NCBI RefSeq assembly: GCF_000014865.1
Contig: NC_008576.1
Location: forward strand, 3,749,001 to 3,813,000
DNA from: Magnetococcus marinus MC-1
GTDB lineage: Bacteria; Pseudomonadota; Magnetococcia; Magnetococcales; Magnetococcaceae
DNA: 64,000 nucleotides
Direction: 5' to 3'
In this document: one piece after another, positions 1 to 8,763 of the stretch
Layout of the letters: each line of letters opens with the position of its first letter
Position numbering within the stretch: position 1 is the first letter of the stretch
Translations under genes and position numbers: made by a program
Notes under the pieces: generated by a model
Databases searched by the model: none
Told to the model about the DNA's origin: nothing
The model's input: only the letters and a program-made list of their open reading frames with translations

Positions 1-1
1 T

Positions 2-88
2 TCGACGGCCAGCAAGGCCCACCGTAAGCAAGAGGCTTTTTATGCTGAGTCTTGGTATCAAAGCATCATGGCCGATACCTTCGCTTAA
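2..88 (+). CDS. C-terminal fragment of an unidentified protein
   Basis: An open frame enters from the left edge and stops at a TAA at 86-88, giving the last 28 residues of a protein, which end ...SIMADTFA. A strong hairpin terminator follows within 30 bases, which supports this frame as a real gene end. The fragment is too short to identify a family. It lies upstream of soxYZ but is separated from them by a terminator and about 500 bases, so there is no reason to call it a sox gene. Confidence 0.55.
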   Translation, partial: STASKAHRKQEAFYAESWYQSIMADTFA

Positions 89-113
89 GCATCATGGTTG
101 TATGCTTGATCTT

Positions 114-143
114 AAACGGAGCCCTTTTGGGCTCCGTTTTTTT
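114..143 (+). terminator. Rho-independent terminator
   Basis: Perfect 11-bp stem (114-124 with 129-139), a TTTT loop and a T run to 143. It lies 25 bases after the stop of the left-edge gene and ends that transcript. Confidence 0.85.
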
Positions 144-638
144 ATGTCGCTCTAGATATCTCTGGTGTTTTAGCAGGCTGCGCCCATTCCGGTTAATATT
201 TGAAAGGCTTTAATTGTACAGGCATTGTTTGTTTTGCCTTGCTCTTACAATAAATCCTCTCTTCCTATCGGGCTATGGTCTCTGCGCGCATAGATTTTGC
301 CTATCAAACTCCCGCAATATTCTATTTGAGCTAGATACCCACGCATTATTTAAAGAAGGTACCGCGTAAAAAGGGGCTCTGGTTCGCTTTTTATGGAGCA
401 CCCCCTTTCAAGCTTTTTTATCTTCTTCTTTTTGTTACACTGTTTTTACAATTTCGTCATGCTCCAAGAAATATTCATTCTCTTGGTTGCGAAAAACAGA
501 GGATCATGCTTGAGAGGTTCGGTTGGGTTTGATACTCTCTAGTGAGTCGTTTTAAGAAAATTATCTGGTCTTAGCCAAAGGCCCGCATTGAGATCGATTT
601 ACTTAGGAGATCCGTAAATGGTAACTGAGGAGGGAAAG
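144..638 (+). other. Intergenic region upstream of soxY; no gene seen
   Basis: About 495 bases without a credible reading frame. It should hold the soxYZ promoter. A weak sigma-70-like candidate is TTGATA at 529-534 with TTAAGA 17 bases downstream at 552-557, about 80 bases before the soxY start. The -10 element is poor, so this is only a candidate. No clear operator palindrome was seen. Confidence 0.4.
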
Positions 639-1091
639 ATGGGCGTAAGCCGACGTGGTTTCTTCCGCACCGTAGGTGCTGCTGGTCTGGGTGTTGCGGC
701 CGTTTCTGCACAACCGGGCAAGCTATGGGCCGCTGAAAATGTGATGGATAGCATCAAAGCCAAAATGGGTGGTTCTGATGTGACGGAAGGTAAAGTCGTG
801 TTAAGTACCCCTGATACTGCTGAAAACGGTTCGCTGGTGCGTGTTCCAATCAAGGTTGACCACCCCATGGAACCGGGCAACTTTATTGAAAGTGTAGGCA
901 TCTTTGTCGACAACAACCCCGCACCTTTTATCGCCAAGTTTGATTTCAAACCTGAGTTGGGTGGCGTCGATTTTGAGGTTCGCATCAAAATCGCAAAAAC
1001 TTCGCCACTGCGGGTAGTCGCTAAGTCCAACACCGGCAAGCTCTATGCAGCCGTAAAGAATATCAATGTGGCTGAGGGTGGTTGCGCATGA
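639..1091 (+). CDS. soxY: SoxY, thiosulfate-oxidation carrier protein
   Basis: SoxY carries the sulfur substrate covalently on a C-terminal cysteine during periplasmic thiosulfate oxidation by the Sox complex. The 150-residue protein begins with a twin-arginine signal (SRRGFFR followed by a small-residue hydrophobic stretch and a cleavable region near WAA), as expected for a cofactor-free SoxY exported with SoxZ. The C-terminus is GGCA, with the cysteine as penultimate residue; the well-known SoxY ending is GGCGG, so the swinging arm is one residue shorter and differs after the cysteine. I chose ATG 639 over ATG 618 because GAGGAGGG lies just upstream of 639 and the Tat motif then sits at the extreme N-terminus. 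soxZ follows 52 bases later; the two proteins are known to form a heterodimer. Confidence 0.93.
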   Translation: MGVSRRGFFRTVGAAGLGVAAVSAQPGKLWAAENVMDSIKAKMGGSDVTEGKVVLSTPDTAENGSLVRVPIKVDHPMEPGNFIESVGIFVDNNPAPFIAKFDFKPELGGVDFEVRIKIAKTSPLRVVAKSNTGKLYAAVKNINVAEGGCA

Positions 1092-1143
1092 TCATGCGCC
1101 CTCTTTTGACGCGTGCCAACCTTTCGATAAGGAAAATGTGAAC

Positions 1144-1479
1144 ATGGCTAATATCGGCTCCCCTAAAGTTCGCGGCCCCAATGGGGCTGTTTCTGCCGGC
1201 TCTATGGTGGACGTTAAAACCCTGATTAAGCACCCCATGGAATCTGGGTTTCGTAAGGATCGCGCCACGGGCGAGACCTATCCGGCGCACTATGTTGCCA
1301 AGGTAGAGGTCAACTATCTGGGTAACACGGTGATCTCTGCTGAGTGGTCGGGTGGCGTTTCTAAAAACCCCTTTTATTCCTTTAGCCTGAAAGCCACCAA
1401 ATCAGGTCCTGTTGAGGTCACTTGGACCGACAACAAGGGGGAATCCTGGAACGAGAAGTTTGATCTCACCGTCGCTTAA
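1144..1479 (+). CDS. soxZ: SoxZ, sulfur-carrier partner of SoxY
   Basis: SoxZ is the small immunoglobulin-fold partner that binds SoxY. The 111-residue product matches family length and shows the typical KHPMESGFRKD segment and the ending in which a beta strand rich in Trp and Thr (VTWTDNKGE) precedes the stop. It has no signal peptide of its own, which fits known co-export with Tat-targeted SoxY. The ATG at 1144 is preceded by AAGGAAA; an upstream in-frame start at 1066 would overlap soxY and add residues that do not look like SoxZ. A terminator 21 bases after the stop closes the pair, so soxXA, soxB and soxCD are not part of this transcript. Confidence 0.93.
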   Translation: MANIGSPKVRGPNGAVSAGSMVDVKTLIKHPMESGFRKDRATGETYPAHYVAKVEVNYLGNTVISAEWSGGVSKNPFYSFSLKATKSGPVEVTWTDNKGESWNEKFDLTVA

Positions 1480-1500
1480 CCGACGCTAATTATCTCAAAA

Positions 1501-1531
1501 GAGACCGCCCTACTCGGGCGGTCTCTTTTTT
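1501..1531 (+). terminator. Rho-independent terminator of soxYZ
   Basis: GC-rich stem GAGACCGCCC with GGGCGGTCTC around a short TACTC-type loop, followed directly by a run of T. It lies just after soxZ. Confidence 0.9.
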
Positions 1532-1759
1532 CGTGCTCAAGCAGATCCTCAGCGCCCCTGACTGGACACTTTTTTTGTTTAACAACGGATCGACCAAGGA
1601 GCGGTCGGGCCAAGAATCTGGCCGCCCGCCTTGAATTGGGGTTTTAACAATCCGTTTGGTTCAAAACGTGCAAACTTCGGTTCTTAATAGACCTTATTGG
1701 TTTATTTCGCTAAACTGGTGATTGATTTAGTCTTTTGCCTATGTTTGGACAGGTCAACG

Positions 1760-2812
1760 ATGCTTTGTACGAAATCACTCCACGCCCTTAGCTATAGACC
1801 ATTCCGTTTATTGATCTCACTGCTATGCCTGCTTTGCACACCCCTAGCCTTTGCGGCAGAACAATCGCCTTTTCGCCTCTATATTTTGGAGTCCCAATTG
1901 GGCTTGCCTTATGACGAAGTCCGCCATGCGCTTATCCAAAGTTTACAAGCTTATGGTTACCGTCGTGGTGAGAATTTGCACATCACCATTGAGTCTGCAC
2001 AGAACGATGTACAACAGGGCATGACCTTGTTAGAAAAGGCTCAATTGAATAAGTTTGATCTCTTCTATACGGGCGGTACGGTCGCCACCATTGCCGCAAA
2101 AAATGTACTTTTGGGGCAGCAGACGCCGGTTGTCTTTGCTTCCCCCACAGACCCGGTTGGTATTGGTGTGATTGATGGGTTTAAATTTCCTCCCAAAGCT
2201 AATTTTACGGGGGTTTGTTATCCCGTACCCGTCAAAGCCAGGCTACGTTTTATTCGTCAATTGCTCCCAAAAGCTCGAACTTTTGGGTTAATTTTTGCCG
2301 ACATGCCTCAGTCCCACAGCTATAACCGATGGCTACAAGCGTTGCTGCAAGATGACCCCGAGTTTAAGGATATACGTATCCTTTATCGTGCCGTTCCCTT
2401 GGTTTTGGGTGAGGAAGGGGACCTCCGTATGGCCCAAGCCGCGATACCGATCATTCAAGCGTTGGATAACCAAGTTGATGCCTTTATTAAGCCCAATGAT
2501 CAGTTAGGATCCCGGCGTGCCTTTGCACAAACGGTTTATGAACATGCCAAAAAACCATTAATAGGGCTGGTTCGGCAGGATGTTATGCAAAATTGGGGGG
2601 CTAGTGCGGTCATCTATCCTTCTCACACCAGCATCGGTCAGCAGGCCGCTTTTATGATCAAACGACTCTTGGAGGGGGAAGTGGTTGCCAACATTATACC
2701 CCAGTGGCCAACCCAGTTTGGTTATGCCATCGATTTACCCAAAACCCGTCAATACCATATTTCCGTGCCTGTTGGGCTCTTACAACTCGCTGGCGACAAC
2801 GTCATTAAATAG
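1760..2812 (+). CDS. Periplasmic substrate-binding protein, COG2984 type
   Basis: A 350-residue exported protein. A basic start and hydrophobic core ([17 protein letters not shown]) form a signal peptide. The mature part has the pattern of the ABC-type uncharacterised binding proteins (COG2984/PF04392 group): a first lobe with YTGGTVAT and a segment like [13 protein letters not shown], and a second lobe with a predicted hinge and [11 protein letters not shown]. No permease or ATPase genes follow. Instead a hybrid histidine kinase starts 12 bases after the stop, so the likely role is ligand sensing by presenting the bound ligand to that kinase, rather than uptake. That role is inferred from context. 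ATG 1760 is chosen because it places the signal peptide correctly; an in-frame start at 1697 would add 21 residues with no better ribosome site. The ligand is unknown. Confidence 0.75.
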   Translation: MLCTKSLHALSYRPFRLLISLLCLLCTPLAFAAEQSPFRLYILESQLGLPYDEVRHALIQSLQAYGYRRGENLHITIESAQNDVQQGMTLLEKAQLNKFDLFYTGGTVATIAAKNVLLGQQTPVVFASPTDPVGIGVIDGFKFPPKANFTGVCYPVPVKARLRFIRQLLPKARTFGLIFADMPQSHSYNRWLQALLQDDPEFKDIRILYRAVPLVLGEEGDLRMAQAAIPIIQALDNQVDAFIKPNDQLGSRRAFAQTVYEHAKKPLIGLVRQDVMQNWGASAVIYPSHTSIGQQAAFMIKRLLEGEVVANIIPQWPTQFGYAIDLPKTRQYHISVPVGLLQLAGDNVIK

Positions 2813-2823
2813 AATGGTCTTTC

Positions 2824-5730
2824 ATGCGCCTTAACCACAAGATCTTGCTGTTGACCATAGCCATTTTAGCCCTGCTGCTCAGCGGTAGCACGGCGCTAAA
2901 TGTGGCAAGCTTTCGCAGTACCTATACCGATGCTCTCCTCAGAGGCTCGTTTGGCATAGGCCACGGCATTAATGATATTCTTAACGAGATGCTCTCGCTT
3001 GGCTTGCCGTTGAACTCGTTGGACGGCATGGATACAAAGCTAAGCAATATTGTCAAGCAAACCCCACACATTACCTATGCTGCTATTACGGATTTGCAAG
3101 GCATGGTGCTGTTTCACAGTGATGCACAGCTTATTGGACGTCACTTTAAAGACGAAGCCGCGATCAAAAGTACCAATACCCGCGAACCCATTTGGCAAAT
3201 TTATAACCGTTTTGATGGCAAGCGTTATTATGATGTCGCGTTACCCATTTTTGATCAAACCAAACAACATATTGGCGTTATTCGTCTCGGTTTTAACAGT
3301 AAAGAGGTCGATGACCGGGTTTGGCATGAGATCACCCTTATCGTGATCAATATGTTCATCACCTTCGGCCTGATTGCGCTGTTGCTTAACTTTGTGCTGG
3401 TGCGGCTTATTATTAAGCCTGTTGAGATTCTTTCTCAGCAAGCCCGTGCCATTAGCGAAGGTCACTTTGAGACGGGTCCCCCCACGCAACGCAGCGATGA
3501 GGTTGGCCAGCTTTCCACCGCCCTTGACCGGATGTCTGCCACACTCCATCAACAATTTCAAGATTTAACGCAATATCAGGCTGAGTTAGAGCTGAAAGTA
3601 ACCCGCCGCACCCATGAACTTGCAGCGGCCAATCATCTGTTACTTGAACGCAATGATGATTTAGAACAAGCCATCACCACGCAGCGCCGACTGAATGATC
3701 AACTGCATCAAAATAAAGAAGCGCTGCGGGAGAGTAAAACCCTGCTGGTTAGCATTCTACAGTCGCTTTCAGTAGGCGTGTTTGGCTTGGATTTAACCGG
3801 TAAAATTCAATTTATAAATCCGGCCGCAGCCAATATGCTTGGTGGTGTTATTGAGAGCATGTTAGGGCAATCGGGCCTCTCGCTGTGGTATCATGATGGC
3901 ACAGGTAAAAACCCCAATCCCATCGGCGTTACCCTTACCAACCACCAGCCACAACAAGGCGAGGGGCGGTTTGTGCATATGCGTGGGCATACCTTGCAAG
4001 TAGGCTATACTGTCATGCCCATCTTAGAGCAAGGTCAGGTTACCGGTGTTGTGGTAACCTTTAATGATATCACCGCCAATCGTCGGACTGAGCGCTTAAC
4101 CCGCACGATTATTCAAGGCACCTCGAAGGTTACGGGGGAGGCTTTTCAGCGTGAACTGGTGCGTAATATCTCAGAATCTTTGGAGATGCGCTTTGTTTTT
4201 GTGGGTCGTTTTCATGAGGATCCCATGCCACGCATCGAAACCACTTCGGTGTGGGCGAATGGCCGCCAGGGCGCCCCTTTTAACTACCTATTAGCGGACA
4301 CTCCTTGTGCGGAAGTGATCGGCAAAGAGACCAGCGTGTATGCGGAGCATGTGCAAACGCATTTTCCCAACGACCCCCTGCTTGCCGAACTGAAGGTGGA
4401 GAGTTACATGGGCACACCACTGTTTCGCTCCGATGGCAAGCCCTTGGGGATTTTGGTTGTTATGGACGTCCAGCCCCTAACGGATATTGAATTAGCACGC
4501 TCTATTTTAGGTATTTTTTCAGGGCGAGCCGCCATGGAACTAGAGCGTGAGGAGACTGAACTGGCGCTACGTGTCGCCAAAGAGCGTGCTGAAGCAGCCA
4601 GTCAAGCCAAGAGCGAATTTTTGGCGATGATGAGCCATGAAATCCGTACCCCGATGAATGCCATTTTGGGCATAACCGAGTTGCTACAAGAGCAACCTTC
4701 CAAAAAGGAACAGCTTGAATTTCTCACTGTGCAAGCCAAGGCTGGACAAGCACTCTTAACCTTGATCAACGACATTCTGGAACTTTCGCGGTTAGAAGCG
4801 GGCCGTGAACAGCTACAAACGGCTCCCTTTGATCTCTACGAATTGCTGCGTTCTGTGAGCACGCTGTTGGAGCCGAGCGCCAAGCATAAGGGTTTGTCCG
4901 TGCATTTGGAAATTGCTGAGGGCCTTTCACCAAACTGGATTGGTGACGAACGGCGGCTACGTCAAGTATTGATTAACTTGGTTGGGAACGGCATTAAGTT
5001 TACCAATCGAGGCTCGATCTGGATCTCTGCCCAACCGATGGCCAATGGTCTTGAAATTAGGGTAAAAGATAGTGGTGCGGGCATTAATCCCCGTCATCAT
5101 GATAAAATTTTTGAAAGATTCCATCAGGTTGATTCTACTGCGACACGTAAACATGGTGGTACGGGCTTAGGGCTGGCGATCACCAAAAAGCTTATGGATC
5201 TTATGGGGGGAGAGATCCGCATGGAAAGTCAACCTGACCAGGGAAGCTGCTTTACGCTGGCCTTGCCCCTTAGTGAGGCGCCTTGCGCTCTCCCTGCGGC
5301 GGAGGAGGCCGCCTTGCCACCCCTTGATGTGACAGCACCGTTGCGTGCCCTTAAGATCCTGCTGGTGGAGGACTCAGCAGATAATGCCTTACTCATTCGC
5401 TCCTTCCTTAAAAGCACACCCTACCATTTAGAGATTGTAGAGGATGGGCAGCAAGCCCTAGATCGGCTGCAAGATTCGAATTTTGATCTGGTTTTAATGG
5501 ATATGCAGATGCCCGTTATGGATGGTTATACGGCTACCAGCCAGATCCGTCTGCGTGAAGCGTTAGATGAGCTTCCGCCGTCCATCATCATTGCCCTCAC
5601 CGCTCACGCTTTGAAGGGGGACCGGGAAAAGTGTTTGAAGGCAGGCTGCGATGATTTTTTAACCAAGCCCATACGTAAAAAGCAGTTGCTGGCCTTTTTG
5701 GCCCACTACGCTGTCTCCCCTACCCTGTAG
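2824..5730 (+). CDS. Hybrid sensor histidine kinase (HAMP-PAS-GAF-HisKA-HATPase-REC)
   Basis: A 968-residue membrane kinase. Order seen: first membrane segment at about 5-25, an extracytoplasmic sensor region, second membrane segment at about 170-195, HAMP to about 250, a coiled coil, PAS from about 307, GAF from about 426 to 575, HisKA with the phosphoacceptor His605 in SHEIRTP, HATPase with N box and GTGLGLAI, and a C-terminal receiver with phosphoacceptor Asp893 in LVLMDMQMP. The built-in receiver makes it a phosphorelay kinase; no separate histidine phosphotransferase gene is adjacent. It is co-transcribed with the binding protein that ends 12 bases upstream, which is the probable signal source. 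A perfect hairpin about 70 bases downstream ends the operon. Confidence 0.92.
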   Translation: MRLNHKILLLTIAILALLLSGSTALNVASFRSTYTDALLRGSFGIGHGINDILNEMLSLGLPLNSLDGMDTKLSNIVKQTPHITYAAITDLQGMVLFHSDAQLIGRHFKDEAAIKSTNTREPIWQIYNRFDGKRYYDVALPIFDQTKQHIGVIRLGFNSKEVDDRVWHEITLIVINMFITFGLIALLLNFVLVRLIIKPVEILSQQARAISEGHFETGPPTQRSDEVGQLSTALDRMSATLHQQFQDLTQYQAELELKVTRRTHELAAANHLLLERNDDLEQAITTQRRLNDQLHQNKEALRESKTLLVSILQSLSVGVFGLDLTGKIQFINPAAANMLGGVIESMLGQSGLSLWYHDGTGKNPNPIGVTLTNHQPQQGEGRFVHMRGHTLQVGYTVMPILEQGQVTGVVVTFNDITANRRTERLTRTIIQGTSKVTGEAFQRELVRNISESLEMRFVFVGRFHEDPMPRIETTSVWANGRQGAPFNYLLADTPCAEVIGKETSVYAEHVQTHFPNDPLLAELKVESYMGTPLFRSDGKPLGILVVMDVQPLTDIELARSILGIFSGRAAMELEREETELALRVAKERAEAASQAKSEFLAMMSHEIRTPMNAILGITELLQEQPSKKEQLEFLTVQAKAGQALLTLINDILELSRLEAGREQLQTAPFDLYELLRSVSTLLEPSAKHKGLSVHLEIAEGLSPNWIGDERRLRQVLINLVGNGIKFTNRGSIWISAQPMANGLEIRVKDSGAGINPRHHDKIFERFHQVDSTATRKHGGTGLGLAITKKLMDLMGGEIRMESQPDQGSCFTLALPLSEAPCALPAAEEAALPPLDVTAPLRALKILLVEDSADNALLIRSFLKSTPYHLEIVEDGQQALDRLQDSNFDLVLMDMQMPVMDGYTATSQIRLREALDELPPSIIIALTAHALKGDREKCLKAGCDDFLTKPIRKKQLLAFLAHYAVSPTL

Positions 5731-5800
5731 ATCGAGAAGGCTTTGCACACGCAAGGTTGGGCAGGCTGGCACCAAAGGTAAGCTGTGATTCTAACTAGGG

Positions 5801-5853
5801 CCACACATAAAAAAGGGCCTGCGTGTTTGGAGCAGGCCCTTTTTTATGTGTGG
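5801..5853 (+). terminator. Bidirectional terminator between convergent genes
   Basis: A perfect 22-bp inverted repeat (5801-5822 with 5832-5853) around a 9-base loop. Each arm contains a run of six A or T outside a GC-rich core, so the structure can terminate transcription in both directions: the kinase operon on the plus strand and the mlaC-like gene (stop at 5868) on the minus strand. Confidence 0.9.
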
Positions 5854-5867
5854 CTTGCACAAACGCC

Positions 5868-6542
5868 CTACAAGTTGGACGCTTTTTCAGCCGCTTTTGC
5901 CTCATCAATGACATGCATGCGGGCTTGTCGGTTGGATTCAATTTTTTTACGGAGCATCTCCAACATCTCCTCAACTTCGTGTTGTTGCAGAAGATATTGG
6001 AACTGTTTTCGATAGTTAGCGATAATACTTACCCCCTCCAAAACCAGATCCACCACTTTCCAACCCTGTGGGGTTTCCAAGCAGAGATAGGTTAACTTAA
6101 TAGGGGTTCCGCCGAGATCCACATGACTATCCAGGATGATAATCCGGGCCGATTTGCGCTGTTCTGGGGCAAATTCGGCCCCTTTACCGCGATAGGATTC
6201 CACTTTATCCAGGTAAGCATCTTCGAGGGTCTGCCGAAACAGATCAATGAAGCTCTCTTTCTGTTTTTGGGTAAAATTGGACCAATAGCTACCGATGGCC
6301 CCCCGAGACATCATGGCAAAATCAAAATGTCCATAGATAAGCGCGCGCAATTTATCGCGTCGGCTTTCCAGCATATCGGGTTTGGCCATGGCAGGATCGC
6401 GCAACAACTCCAGCGCCAGTTTTATCGAGCGCTGAATGGCATCGGTTGCGGGAGGGTCGGTGGGGGGTTCTGCCTGACTTGACAGGGGCAGTAGCAGTGC
6501 CACCAAAAAATAGAGTATGGCCAAGGTACGATGCTGTATCAT
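5868..6542 (-). CDS. MlaC-like periplasmic phospholipid-binding protein
   Basis: A 224-residue protein with a signal peptide (hydrophobic LAILYFLVALLLPLSSQA) followed by a domain with the Ttg2D/MlaC pattern: FDFAMMSRGAIG, then W and FTQKQKESFIDLFRQTLEDAY, and later GGTPIKLTYL and GWKVVDLVLEGVS. MlaC shuttles phospholipids between the inner-membrane MlaFEDB complex and the outer membrane. Here mlaFEDB genes are absent but an mlaA-like gene is divergently placed at 6939, so both periplasmic parts of the route lie together. The ATG at 6542 is chosen; a GTG at 6551 is nine bases upstream and cannot be excluded. The C-terminal tail is long and charged compared with E. coli MlaC. Confidence 0.85.
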   Translation of the reverse strand: MIQHRTLAILYFLVALLLPLSSQAEPPTDPPATDAIQRSIKLALELLRDPAMAKPDMLESRRDKLRALIYGHFDFAMMSRGAIGSYWSNFTQKQKESFIDLFRQTLEDAYLDKVESYRGKGAEFAPEQRKSARIIILDSHVDLGGTPIKLTYLCLETPQGWKVVDLVLEGVSIIANYRKQFQYLLQQHEVEEMLEMLRKKIESNRQARMHVIDEAKAAEKASNL

Positions 6543-6938
6543 TATTTTCACTCACGACTTTTGATACGTACAAGAGCAGGTAAAGCTCGGGGGATTATGG
6601 CTGATTTAATACCATACTTGTGTCGCGCATGCATAGGTTTAGCGTGTGAAAAATGAGGCGCTAGCATAATTTAATGCACCTTTTTTGCATTTTTTGACTC
6701 ACAGTAACAGGACTAGGCATAACGGCGCGATAGCCTCTTGTAACAGCCAGATCAAACTGTTACGAAAAACGTTCGAAAAAAATGGAGTTTGCGCGCTTCT
6801 CTTGCTGAAGTGTGCGTTTTTTTCCGTTATGATGCACTCGGGCCATTGAAAAATGATCGTTTATGACGCACTATCGCTTACTTAAAATGTGTGGTACTAA
6901 AAGCCAGCAGATCCAAACAGGGTGAATAGGAAACAATC
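6543..6938. other. Divergent intergenic region with a candidate operator
   Basis: No gene is seen between the divergent mlaC-like and mlaA-like genes. The region is AT-rich and should hold both promoters. A 7-bp inverted repeat, GTAACAG at 6740-6746 and CTGTTAC at 6757-6763 with a 10-base spacer, looks like a dimeric regulator site. A possible plus-strand promoter is TTGAAA at 6846-6851 with a poor -10 (CACTAT) 17 bases downstream. Confidence 0.4.
6740..6763. promoter_or_regulatory. Inverted repeat, candidate operator
   Basis: GTAACAG-N10-CTGTTAC. The 17-base centre-to-centre spacing of the arms would place them on nearly one face over one and a half to two helical turns, as for a helix-turn-helix dimer. 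The cognate regulator is unknown. Confidence 0.35.
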
Positions 6939-7700
6939 ATGTCCACTTACAAGGAATGGTTCGGGATTTTAGGGATTGTCGTGGGGTTGATGTTGTTGCC
7001 CCATCCCCTTCAAGCCCAAGAACAGCTCGGCTTTTTGGATGATAACATCTTGGCGGAATTTGATGAGCATAATGCCGATCTATGGAACCAAGGCAAGGCC
7101 ATTGAAGATCCCCTGGAAGGCTGGAACCGAGCCATGTTTGCCTTTAATGACAAGCTCTATTTCTGGCTTTTGAAACCAGTTTCTACAGGTTATGCCGCCA
7201 TCATACCCCAGGCGGGTCGACATGCTGTGCGCAACTTTTTCCTTAATCTGAAAGAGCCCATCTACTTCGTCAATGCACTGTTGCAGGGTAAAATGGAGCA
7301 GGCCAGCATTGAGCTTACCCGTTTTACCGTCAACTCGACGGTTGGACTTTTGGGTCTGTTTGATATTGCAGGTGACTACCACAATCTGGTTTCGCACCAA
7401 GATGATCTTGGCCAGACCTTTGGTAGCTATGGCTCCGGCGAAGGCTTTTACATCGTTTGGCCTGTGTTGGGGGCCTCTTCGGTGCGCGATACCTTTGGCT
7501 TGGTGGGCGATGCCTTCTTGACCCCTGTGACCTATATTGACGACACATGGACCCAAGTTGGGGTGCGTGCGGTGGAAACGGTCAACCGTACCTCCCTGGG
7601 TCTCGGTGACTACGAGAGCATTAAAACTGCGGCGATTGATCCCTATATTTCGGTTCGCAATGGCTATAAACAGATACGAGATCGCGAAATCAAACGCTAA
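6939..7700 (+). CDS. MlaA (VacJ) family protein
   Basis: MlaA sits in the outer membrane and removes phospholipids from the outer leaflet, passing them to MlaC. The 253-residue product shows the family core DPLEGWNRAMFAFND near residue 57 and the later FNSTVGLLGLFD-like and DDLGQTFGSYGSGEGFY segments. An N-terminal hydrophobic stretch serves as signal peptide, ending near LQAQEQ; I see no lipobox cysteine, unlike E. coli MlaA, which is a lipoprotein. A lipoprotein gene follows 18 bases downstream and is probably co-transcribed. The start ATG is preceded by AGGAAAC. Confidence 0.9.
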   Translation: MSTYKEWFGILGIVVGLMLLPHPLQAQEQLGFLDDNILAEFDEHNADLWNQGKAIEDPLEGWNRAMFAFNDKLYFWLLKPVSTGYAAIIPQAGRHAVRNFFLNLKEPIYFVNALLQGKMEQASIELTRFTVNSTVGLLGLFDIAGDYHNLVSHQDDLGQTFGSYGSGEGFYIVWPVLGASSVRDTFGLVGDAFLTPVTYIDDTWTQVGVRAVETVNRTSLGLGDYESIKTAAIDPYISVRNGYKQIRDREIKR

Positions 7701-7718
7701 TCCGTTCTGCATCAGGAG

Positions 7719-8495
7719 ATGGCTGTGAGACACCATCCCAACCATAAAAACCGCTTTAGCCTTTGGCTCAGCGGTTTTTTTATGCTGATTTATTTAAGTG
7801 GCTGCGCCACCCCACCCTCAGCGGGGGATCCTCAGTGGCATCCCCGCAATGCCGAGTTTGAGCTTTCGGATCTGGTTAAATCAGAAACCAACATTGTGGT
7901 GGAAACCACCCTTATGGCGGTTATGAAGGAGTTGCGTAATCTGGCGGAAAAACTCTATCTCCGCAACCCTCGGGAGTTGGCGAAGGTTAACGCCACCGGT
8001 TATGGCGAGCGGCTTCAGCAGCTCTTTGAGCTGGAACATGATTGGAAGTTTGCTGAGTTAAACGACCATTTTGGGCCTGAAGCTATCTACCTTGCTTTTG
8101 ATGACACCTATCAAGGGGACCGCGTATTTGCTTTTATTGCTGGGCTGGGTTACATGATCCATGCTTCCTACGAAGGCAAGCGCTCCTTTAACATGTTCGA
8201 CCAATTTCCTACCTTTCAAGACACCCTGCACCCTCAAAAGCTCTACAATTGCGCCCGCAATATAGAGGTGGCGGCTTGGCGGCTGTTTAATACCCGCACA
8301 GCCATGGGGGAGCCCTATCTCTACAGCATCCACCTAGGGGATGCCGCTGAACCACCCAATCTGAGCTTTGAACGTACCACGGGTAAGTTGATAGCCCTGC
8401 AAGATCTTATGGCGCAGATTATGGCGCAAAAAAGTAAACGGACCATTAAACAGGTCTTTTCATTTATGGCCTCAGCGGTATTTTTACCCATTTAA
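7719..8495 (+). CDS. Predicted lipoprotein of unknown function
   Basis: A 258-residue protein whose N-terminus has a long signal peptide ending in a lipobox, LSGC, near residues 26-29, so the mature protein should be lipid-anchored. I recognise no catalytic motif. The rest looks mixed alpha/beta with conserved-looking aromatic segments such as FDDTYQGDRVFAF and MFDQFPTFQDTLHP. It lies 18 bases after the mlaA-like gene, which suggests an outer-membrane maintenance role; that is inference from position only. Confidence 0.7.
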   Translation: MAVRHHPNHKNRFSLWLSGFFMLIYLSGCATPPSAGDPQWHPRNAEFELSDLVKSETNIVVETTLMAVMKELRNLAEKLYLRNPRELAKVNATGYGERLQQLFELEHDWKFAELNDHFGPEAIYLAFDDTYQGDRVFAFIAGLGYMIHASYEGKRSFNMFDQFPTFQDTLHPQKLYNCARNIEVAAWRLFNTRTAMGEPYLYSIHLGDAAEPPNLSFERTTGKLIALQDLMAQIMAQKSKRTIKQVFSFMASAVFLPI

Positions 8496-8594
8496 GCGCT
8501 CTAACCCCTTACCAGCTCTTGCTTCACATATGGGGGTGGGGACTTTTTTTTTCTCCTTTTTTTCATCCTTTTTAGCTATTTTCCATGCGATGCC

Positions 8595-8622
8595 TTGCGG
8601 GTGCAACCATTGCGGCTATTAT
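8595..8622 (+). promoter_or_regulatory. Candidate sigma-70 promoter
   Basis: TTGCGG at 8595-8600 and TATTAT at 8617-8622 with a 16-base spacer. It would drive the TPR/L,D-transpeptidase genes and leave a leader of about 135 bases that contains short hairpins (GCATAC/GTATGC near 8672 and TGGGC/GCCCA near 8728). Confidence 0.45.
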
Positions 8623-8763
8623 AGGTAAGTTGCCGGTCAGGTTTCGCGCCTTTCAAGGTAACGCAGGTGGGCATACGAACGGTATGCGGGGTGGCTGTGG
8701 AGAGGCAAATTTGCTTTTCTCATAGTGGGCAATCAAGCCCAGTCTGTATTGTGCACGTAACTT

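Noticed and set aside
61-98. Direct repeat AAGCATCATGG at 61-71 and 88-98, considered as a mobile-element footprint
   Set aside because: The first copy is inside a coding region, there is no transposase or inverted repeat nearby, and 10-11 bases is within chance for a local duplication.
1066-1143. Longer SoxZ starting at 1066
   Set aside because: It would overlap soxY in another frame and add residues without SoxZ similarity; the ATG at 1144 has a ribosome site.
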